Shown piece after piece: positions 61,653-64,000 of a stretch of DNA of 64,000 bases. The DNA comes from Rosellinia necatrix (lineage: Eukaryota; Ascomycota; Sordariomycetes; Xylariales; Xylariaceae), in NCBI GenBank assembly GCA_021209875.1, contig JAGYVD010000006.1, positions 3,348,001 to 3,412,000 on the forward strand. The letters are read 5' to 3'. The notes under the pieces were generated by a model. The model saw only the letters and a list, made by a program, of their open reading frames with translations, ran no database searches and was not told the DNA's origin. Each line of letters starts with the position of its first letter. Position 1 is the first letter of the stretch. Both the position numbers and the translations under genes were made by a program.

Positions 61653-61998
61653 AAGGATGCTTGCAGCTGGGATCTTCAGGCACAGCAACACACACACACA
61701 CAAAGAGCAGCAAGGGACTAAGGGTCAATGACCAGGGCGGCCCTTGTTATCGGCGGCCCTCCACGCGGCATTACGGATGCGGAAGATGAAAGGAAGAAAG
61801 GCGAGAGGGGGGGAAACGAGCACCCACAAACCGTCTTCTCCATACTCCAAGAGTAGTGTACGCGGCCGGTAAATTGACAACGTGGCAGCTTCACTTACTT
61901 ACAGACTGGTTTACCCATCTGATCTCACCACTCCCTCGGCTGATCGGGTTTGAGAGCCGGATCCGAGGCCTCCGTTCAACAGTGAGAGCGGAGATTGG

Positions 61999-62008
61999 AA
62001 TATATATA

Positions 62009-62044
<36 letters not shown>

Positions 62045-62075
62045 CCTAGGCAGGTATGTATGTAGGTATATCGAA
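61999..62075. repeat. (TA)n-(GTAT)n microsatellite
   Basis: A TA run at about 62000-62016 passes into (TATG)n up to about 62043, then degenerate GTAGGTAT units. Confidence 0.9.
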
Positions 62076-62467
62076 GCTGAGAAGGCGATGAATCGGGGCA
62101 GGGGGGTGGTATGGGGAGGGAGGGCGGGGGGGAGGGGCAGGTCAGATAGGGAAGGCGATGGCATTCGAGATTGTGTTGCACCGTCGAACGAACAGAACGG
62201 CGTATGGAAAGTTCGGCAGACCATGTGCGAAAGCTTGATTTGACAATCGCGGTCGCCTGCGTCGCGTCGATGCTACGGCTCGAGCCGCTAGTTGCATAGG
62301 CGAGAGCGGGCGATGGGGGGTTAGTGTACATGTTTACCTTGCGCCTCGATTTCTGCCGAAAGGGGGCCTTCACCCAGTGCAATCTCACTCGCTGGATGGC
62401 AGGGGGAGGATCCTCGTGGAGCAAGCAGAAGTGCCGGGTTGGAGAGCATGCTCACCTGGGTTAAGGA

Positions 62468-62497
62468 AGTATGTAGGTACGTACGTATGCATGTATG

Positions 62498-62531
<34 letters not shown>

Positions 62532-62583
62532 GGCACGTATGTATGTGTGTATGTATGTATGTAGGCATGTATGTAGGTAGGTC
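62468..62583. repeat. (GTAT)n microsatellite, second array
   Basis: Around 25 imperfect GTAT/GTAG units. Its composition equals the array 450 bp upstream; on the minus strand both encode Tyr-Ile-His-Thr shadow repeats. Confidence 0.9.
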
Positions 62584-64000
62584 GCAGGGACCTCGGGGTG
62601 CAAACTATGACCGAGCGGCAGTAAAAAAAGGAATAGGTAAGGGTTGTCCCTCAAGGAGAAGATGGACAACTACCTAATTAAGTAGGCAGTTCCATAGTCG
62701 GTCCTTGATCGCGCCGCAAAGACATGATCGAAGTGGGGTGGATAAGCGCAATGCCATAACGAATTGATCGATTATAATTTGCGTCCATTGTTATCTAAAG
62801 TTACCTTGTTGTTAAGGGAGTTGAGTAAATCTTACTTCCAAGCTGAAGAAGTAACATGCTACAAGTACCTAGGTAATGGCAAAGACCAAGCTACGAAACA
62901 CACAAGCCGAAATAACAATGGTTACCTAGGTTAAAGTACCTGGGTAGGTAGTGTAATGAACTAAAATGCAAGGTCTTTTCTGGTTAGACAACAACATCCC
63001 ACCTTGAAACCTTGAAACCCATTTACCCCAGACGGGTAGTCGAGTACTACATGCCTAGATAGAGGCAGGGTAGAGGTAGGGTAGAGGTGGGAAGATTGAG
63101 ATACCGTACAAATGCTTGTATACGGTAGGTGTTGAACATGCAAATTGAAACTTCCGCTTCCTCCACATTCCGTAATAAAATGCACTAAATCCGCATTGGG
63201 ACTAAAAGTCCGTACATCATCATATTTGCCTTTCGGCAAAGGTTTCAATATTTGAACGTTGATGATACCCCAGGTGATAGGGTCGATGTATCATATCTAT
63301 GGGGCACAGCACCCACATACCTAGGAAGGTAAGGAGGTACCTACCCATCTCGCCTACCTACAGAGGTACTTGAAGAGTTACAGGTTATCGTCACGGTCCT
63401 ATCAACAGCGTCAAGGTACCTACCAAATGAGGCACAGACGAGGCGCTAATCGTGGAGTATACACATCTTCCATACACCATACATGTGGCGGTGGGAGGGA
63501 GAGAAGGGTGTGGGTGTATGGCCATGAGGGCGGCTGTCTATCAAGCACAGCCCCCTCCATCCACTTACATGTATCGTGGTACTATTACATATTTTCAGCT
63601 GCCCAGAGGAGCCAGTCGACAAAAACCCAGGGAACGGTCGTGGATGATCGCGTGACCCATTTCAGTCATTTATCGGGGGTAAGAGTTAGCTTAAAGATAT
63701 ACCCGTCGCAGCCCGTCGCAAGGTAAGTGCTTATGGAGCTGAGGGGCGGGTACCTTGGCGCAACCACAGCATGTGTCCGACCGGGGCTGACGTAGTGTAG
63801 GGTGACCGGCCGTTGACGTAACCCACCTGGCAGGGATAGGTAGGTAGGTATTCTGGTATTCTGGTATTCTGGCTGGATGTGGGAAAGGGTCTTGTTCGTG
63901 GTGGTGCGTCGTGGGTGCTCGTGGCGTCCAGGCCATCCAGCTATCGGGACTTCCTTCATTCCCTTATACGAAGTTATGCAGGTGTGGATGCGTAGGAGGG

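Larger units (their letters stand above)
59922..64000. other. Intergenic region, microsatellite-rich
   Basis: No gene supported. An A/T stretch at 60541-60670, a compound GTAT array, TACCTAGGTA-type motifs at 62865, 62925 and 63310-63350, and a TTCTGGTA triplication at 63850-63872 are the visible structures. Confidence 0.5.

Noticed and set aside
61891..62669. Minus-strand Tyr/Ile/His/Thr-repeat frames
   Set aside because: They are translations of the GTAT microsatellites.

Overview
The window reads as nuclear DNA of a filamentous ascomycete (Pezizomycotina; Sordariomycetes is my inference from the protein styles). The reasons are short spliceosomal introns of about 45-190 nt with GTRNGT donors and CTRAC-like branch points, monocistronic genes on both strands with long intergenic stretches, and an AT-rich island whose LTR differences are all C-to-T or G-to-A, as expected of repeat-induced point mutation (RIP). 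The exon models below were joined by hand and checked for phase.

Layout. 0-9 kb: the 3' end of a gene cut by the window edge, an F-box/ankyrin-like protein, a secreted cysteine-rich GPI-type wall protein, a small mitochondrial-type protein, a RING-finger protein and a 39-residue zinc-finger microprotein. 9.6-13.2 kb: a six-exon NRPS-like adenylation-thiolation-reductase enzyme. 13.8-21.7 kb: an extremely AT-rich island that resolves into one LTR retroelement (14160-21706) with two 259-bp LTRs and a 5-bp target duplication. 23-24.1 kb: a GNAT acetyltransferase. 24.1-31.3 kb: gene-poor DNA. 31.3-33 kb: a four-finger C2H2 regulator. 36.7-37.9 kb: a DsbA/FrnE-like oxidoreductase. 40.4-41.4 kb: TFIIE beta with a one-base frameshift. 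41.7-44.9 kb: a NACHT (NLR-like) gene whose 3' half is broken. 48.8-56.7 kb: a housekeeping block with cytochrome b5, F-actin capping protein alpha, branched-chain 2-oxoacid dehydrogenase E1 beta, and a membrane-anchored GH5 exo-1,3-beta-glucanase transcribed divergently from E1 beta. 56.7-64 kb: almost no coding signal, many microsatellites.

The genes do not form a pathway or operon. Conserved housekeeping genes alternate with accessory features (NRPS-like enzyme, RIP-mutated retroelement, decaying NLR-like gene). The NRPS-like gene ends about 0.9 kb from the retroelement and has no recognisable biosynthetic partner here. The observations most worth a second look are the retroelement with reciprocally mutated LTRs, the frameshifted TFIIE beta gene, the decayed NACHT gene, the zinc-finger microprotein next to a tetranucleotide array, and an open reading frame behind the stop codon of the C2H2 gene.
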